NCBI GenBank assembly: GCA_011391405.1
Contig: JAABQQ010000044.1
Location: 1 to 47,024 of the forward strand
DNA from: Gammaproteobacteria bacterium
Lineage (GTDB): Bacteria; Pseudomonadota; Gammaproteobacteria; Steroidobacterales; Steroidobacteraceae
Length of the DNA: 47,024 nucleotides
Reading direction: 5' to 3'
Positions 44,857 to 47,024 of the stretch are shown piece after piece. The notes under the pieces are model-generated. The model did not search any database. It worked only from the letters and a program-made list of their open reading frames with translations, and was not told where the DNA came from. The number at the start of each line of letters is the position of its first letter. Position 1 is the stretch's first letter. The translations under genes were made by a program, and so were the position numbers.

Positions 44857-46386
44857 ATGGCTAGCCCATCGAACCATCTTGCCACCTCGCTCGAGCTGCT
44901 GCAGGAACTGCAGCGCCGGGGTCGCATTGCCGTGCGTGCACGGGACCTCTCGCGTGTGCATCGCGAGCGTTTGACCCGCAACGGCTTCCTGCGCGAGGTC
45001 ATGAAGGGGTGGTACATCCCGGCGCGCCCGGACGAGCAAGTGGGCGAGACGACGGCCTGGTACGCCGCGTACTGGACGTTCGCCTCGCAGTACCTCGAGA
45101 GTCGCTTCGGCGATGAATGGTGCCTGAGCGCGGATCAGTCGCTGCTCTTCCACGTCGGCGATCGAATAGTGCCGCCGCAGCTGTTGGTGCGCTCACCGAA
45201 GGGCAGCAACAAACCGACACAGCTGCCGCACGACACCTCCGTGTTCGACGTGCGACTCGAGTTGCCCGATACGTTCGAGCGCACGACCGTCGAGGGCGTG
45301 CGCGTGATGACGCTCGCGGCTGCGCTCGCCAATTGTTCGCCAGCCATGTTCCGGGCCCGCGCGGTCGAGGTGCGGTCCGCGCTCGCCCTGCTGCCCGACT
45401 CCGGCGACCTCCTGCGCTGCCTGCTCGAAGGTGGCAAGAGCAAGATCGCCGGCCGTCTCGCCGGTGCGTTTCGCAACATCGGTCGCGAGCGCATCGCCGA
45501 CCAGGTCAAGGAGACCATGCGTGCTGCCGGTTACACGGTGTCCGAGAGCGATCCATTTGCCGAGCCTTCTCCGGTTTTGTTCGCTGGCCGCTCGAACTCG
45601 CCTTATGTAGGCCGCATGCAGCTGATGTGGGCGACGATGCGCCAGGTCGTGCTCGAGCATTTTCCGCTGCCGCCCGCGGTGAGGCCGGACAAGTCCGTGT
45701 ACCTGCAACAGGTCGAGGACGTGTATCGGGACGATGCGTACCACTCACTGTCAATCGAGGGCTACCAGGTGAGCGATGCCCTGATCGAACGCGTGCGCTC
45801 GGGCGCATGGAACCCGGATCGGGACGAGGCGGACCGTCAGAACCGTAACGCCCTGGCCGCGCGTGGCTACTGGCAGGCATTCCAGCGCGTCAAGGCCGCC
45901 GTCGAGCAGGTTCTCGATGGCGGAAACGCTGGCGAAATCGCCGATCATGCGCACCCGGAGTGGTACCGCGAGCTGTTCGGCCCCTCGGTGGCCGCCGGCA
46001 TCCTCAAGCCCGCGGACCTGGCGGGCTATCGCAACGGAGCGGTGCACATCCGCCGCTCGCTGCACGTACCACCGCCGATCGAGGCCGTGCGCGATCTCAT
46101 GCCGGAATTCTTCAAGTTGCTCGCAGCAGAGCGCGAGCCCGCGGTGCGCGTGGTGCTCGGGCACTTCTTCTTCGTGTACGTGCATCCCTACTTCGACGGC
46201 AATGGCCGAATGGGAAGGTTCCTGATGAACGTGATGGTTGCTGCGGGTGGCTGGCGCTGGATGCTCATCACGTTCGATACGCGCGATACCTATATGGACG
46301 CACTCGAGCAGGCGAGCGTGCGCCAGGACATCGTTCCGTTGACGCGTTACCTCGCCGAACGCCTCGAGGCTTCCGCGAGCCTTTGA
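44857..46386 (+). CDS. AbiEi-like/Fic fusion protein (class II Fic AMP-transferase)
   Basis: Encodes 509 residues. Residues 1-60 form a winged-helix-like region (LLQELQRRGRIAVRARDL, RNGFLREVMKGWYIP) and continue to about 190 with a domain resembling AbiEi-type antitoxin regulators (WCLSADQSLLFHVGD, LLVRSPKGSNKPTQLPH). The C-terminal half is a Fic domain with H443-P-Y-F-D-G-N-G-R-M-G-R454, which transfers AMP or another nucleotide to proteins. The inhibitory helix S297-x-x-x-E301-G302 upstream marks a class II, self-inhibited Fic. Operator-like units precede it and palindromes flank it on both sides. The fused regulator may control its own gene; the target is unknown. Confidence 0.9.
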   Translation: MASPSNHLATSLELLQELQRRGRIAVRARDLSRVHRERLTRNGFLREVMKGWYIPARPDEQVGETTAWYAAYWTFASQYLESRFGDEWCLSADQSLLFHVGDRIVPPQLLVRSPKGSNKPTQLPHDTSVFDVRLELPDTFERTTVEGVRVMTLAAALANCSPAMFRARAVEVRSALALLPDSGDLLRCLLEGGKSKIAGRLAGAFRNIGRERIADQVKETMRAAGYTVSESDPFAEPSPVLFAGRSNSPYVGRMQLMWATMRQVVLEHFPLPPAVRPDKSVYLQQVEDVYRDDAYHSLSIEGYQVSDALIERVRSGAWNPDRDEADRQNRNALAARGYWQAFQRVKAAVEQVLDGGNAGEIADHAHPEWYRELFGPSVAAGILKPADLAGYRNGAVHIRRSLHVPPPIEAVRDLMPEFFKLLAAEREPAVRVVLGHFFFVYVHPYFDGNGRMGRFLMNVMVAAGGWRWMLITFDTRDTYMDALEQASVRQDIVPLTRYLAERLEASASL

Positions 46387-46439
46387 CGGCATCGCGGTGC
46401 CCACTTCAGTTGGAGCGGGCGTTCGAGGAGCGGGCTTGT

Positions 46440-46515
46440 AGCGGTCGATCCAGTCGTTCTTCCCGAGCGTGGAAAGGCAGACACGCGCTCGGGAAGAACG
46501 ACTGGATCAACCGCT
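46440..46515 (-). repeat. long palindrome, copy D (conserved-loop hairpin family)
   Basis: Arms 46440-46468 and 46487-46515 pair at 28 of 29 positions, with a C-A (G-U in minus-strand RNA) at 46446/46509. Relative to copy B there are three differences: one in the loop (T to G at 46469) and a matched pair, 46452 A with 46503 T, where B has C and G. The core is at 46471-46484. Confidence 0.92.
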
Positions 46516-46532
46516 GCCGCGGCGGCGCCTGA

Positions 46533-46574
46533 ACGACTTTTCCGCAGAAGCGGAAAAGGTCGCACGGCGCATGC
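46533..46574 (+). repeat. short hairpin repeat, copy 2
   Basis: Second copy of the element at 44667-44705: ACGACTTTTCCGC, a 4-base loop AGAA, then GCGGAAAAGGTCGCACGGCGCA. The stem pairs 46537-46545 with 46550-46558. The loop differs from copy 1, but both arms and the 3' tail are conserved. Confidence 0.75.
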
Positions 46575-46703
46575 AGCGTTAAGCGCATCGGAACGCAGCG
46601 TCCAGCGGTAGTGCTACGAAAGCCGCTGTGAACACCGCCGGCGACCTCGGACATTTCTCGCTGAGTCGGCTCCCCCGTCGTATCAGGCTACGTGCGCCGT
46701 CTC

Positions 46704-46785
46704 GCGGGCGATTGATCCGGGACCTTCCCCCGAGCGCGTGTCTGCCTTTCCAAGCTCGGGGGAAGGTCCCGGATCAATCGCCTGC
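46704..46785 (+). repeat. long palindrome, copy E (conserved-loop hairpin family)
   Basis: 46707-46735 pairs perfectly with 46754-46782 (29 of 29), then a G-T (46706/46783) and two more pairs. The 18-base loop carries GTGTCTGCCTTTCC at 46738-46751, the orientation of copy C. It lies 11 bases beyond the stop of the convergent methyltransferase gene. Confidence 0.92.
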
Positions 46786-46795
46786 AACGAGCACC

Positions 46796-47024
46796 TCAGC
46801 GCCTGGTCAGCGAATAGGCCACTTCGTACAGCGCGTCGAGACCGGTCGCGGCGAACTTCGGGCTTTCGCCGATGATGTCGACGCGTTCCAGTTCCTCGAC
46901 CTGGAAGAAATCACCGTACAACTTCTGCACCTCGTCGGGCTCGACGGAGAAGGGCGGACCGTCCTTGATCGTCTGCTCGTATTCGACGCAACCAGCAACG
47001 TGCGACTGCCGGCCGGCATCAACG
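46796..47024 (-). CDS. thiopurine S-methyltransferase (TPMT) family protein, C-terminal part
   Basis: The last 75 residues of a protein whose frame is open to the right edge of the window. The text YEQTIKDGPPFSVEPDEVQKLYGDFFQVEELERVD and the ending FAATGLDALYEVAYSLTRR match the end of TPMT-type S-adenosylmethionine-dependent methyltransferases, where GPPFSV is typical; bacterial members methylate selenium or tellurium compounds or thiols. The start codon and the SAM-binding site are outside the window. A different minus-strand frame here (46807-47022) begins with ATG but has no family character. Confidence 0.8.
   Translation of the reverse strand, partial: VDAGRQSHVAGCVEYEQTIKDGPPFSVEPDEVQKLYGDFFQVEELERVDIIGESPKFAATGLDALYEVAYSLTRR

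Larger units (their letters stand above)
46387..46795. other. repeat-filled intergenic region between the Fic gene and the methyltransferase gene
   Basis: No convincing gene in these 409 bases. They hold palindrome D, the second short hairpin repeat (46533-46574), about 130 bases with nothing recognised, and palindrome E facing the convergent methyltransferase gene. Confidence 0.85.

Noticed and set aside
44439-46795. Integron attC-like cassette array
   Set aside because: The palindromes share an asymmetric loop rather than the short outer R'/R'' boxes of attC sites, and no integrase is in the window.
46807-47022. 71-residue minus-strand open frame with ATG
   Set aside because: Ser/Arg-rich with no family pattern; the neighbouring frame reads as the TPMT C-terminus without a stop to the window edge.

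Overview
The window is one continuous piece of a GC-rich Gram-negative chromosome. Gene content and order point to a gammaproteobacterium: bc1 complex genes followed by sspA-sspB, lpoA-yraN divergent from rsmI, rnpB just upstream of mraZ, a full dcw (division and cell wall) cluster, and lpxC/dciA/M23 peptidase/secA/mutT in the order known from Pseudomonas-like genomes. The acyl-CoA genes and high GC would suit a Steroidobacter- or Nevskia-like lineage, but that narrower placement is inference. I see no tRNA, rRNA, CRISPR array, prophage or transposase gene.

Layout. 1-2958: end of cytochrome b, cytochrome c1, sspA, sspB. 2968-8625: a LysR regulator divergent from an exported alkylsulfatase-type metallo-hydrolase, followed on the same strand by two predicted outer-membrane proteins and a small DUF4345 membrane protein. 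8675-12400: yraN and lpoA (minus strand), rsmI and the RNase P RNA (plus strand). 12732-29561: the dcw cluster mraZ-rsmH-ftsL-ftsI-murE-murF-mraY-murD-ftsW-murG-murC-ddl-ftsQ-ftsA-ftsZ, under a sigma70-like promoter with three MraZ boxes; nine of its gene junctions are 4-base ATGA overlaps. 29672-38593: seven genes of acyl-CoA or unknown metabolism lying between ftsZ and lpxC. 38674-44438: lpxC, dciA (opposite strand), an M23 peptidase, secA and mutT. 44439-47024: an accessory-looking end holding an AbiEi-like/Fic fusion gene and the 3' end of a TPMT-family methyltransferase gene.

The signal not explained by ordinary genes is in the intergenic DNA. Five long palindromes (about 30552-30633, 44460-44535, 44550-44648, 46440-46515, 46704-46785) have stems of 28-38 bp that largely differ in sequence between copies, but all enclose the same asymmetric core GGAAAGGCAGACAC in one orientation or the other. 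All six wobble-type imperfections in the stems fall on the strand whose transcript would carry the loop GUGUCUGCCUUUCC, and two copies flanking the Fic gene differ by a compensatory base pair. They occur as one single copy and two head-to-head pairs, like REP/BIME elements but with much longer stems. The Fic gene is also preceded by four 24-bp tandem units that overlap its likely promoter and ribosome binding site. A separate pair of inverted arms built from TTAGGGG heptamers lies just upstream of secA.
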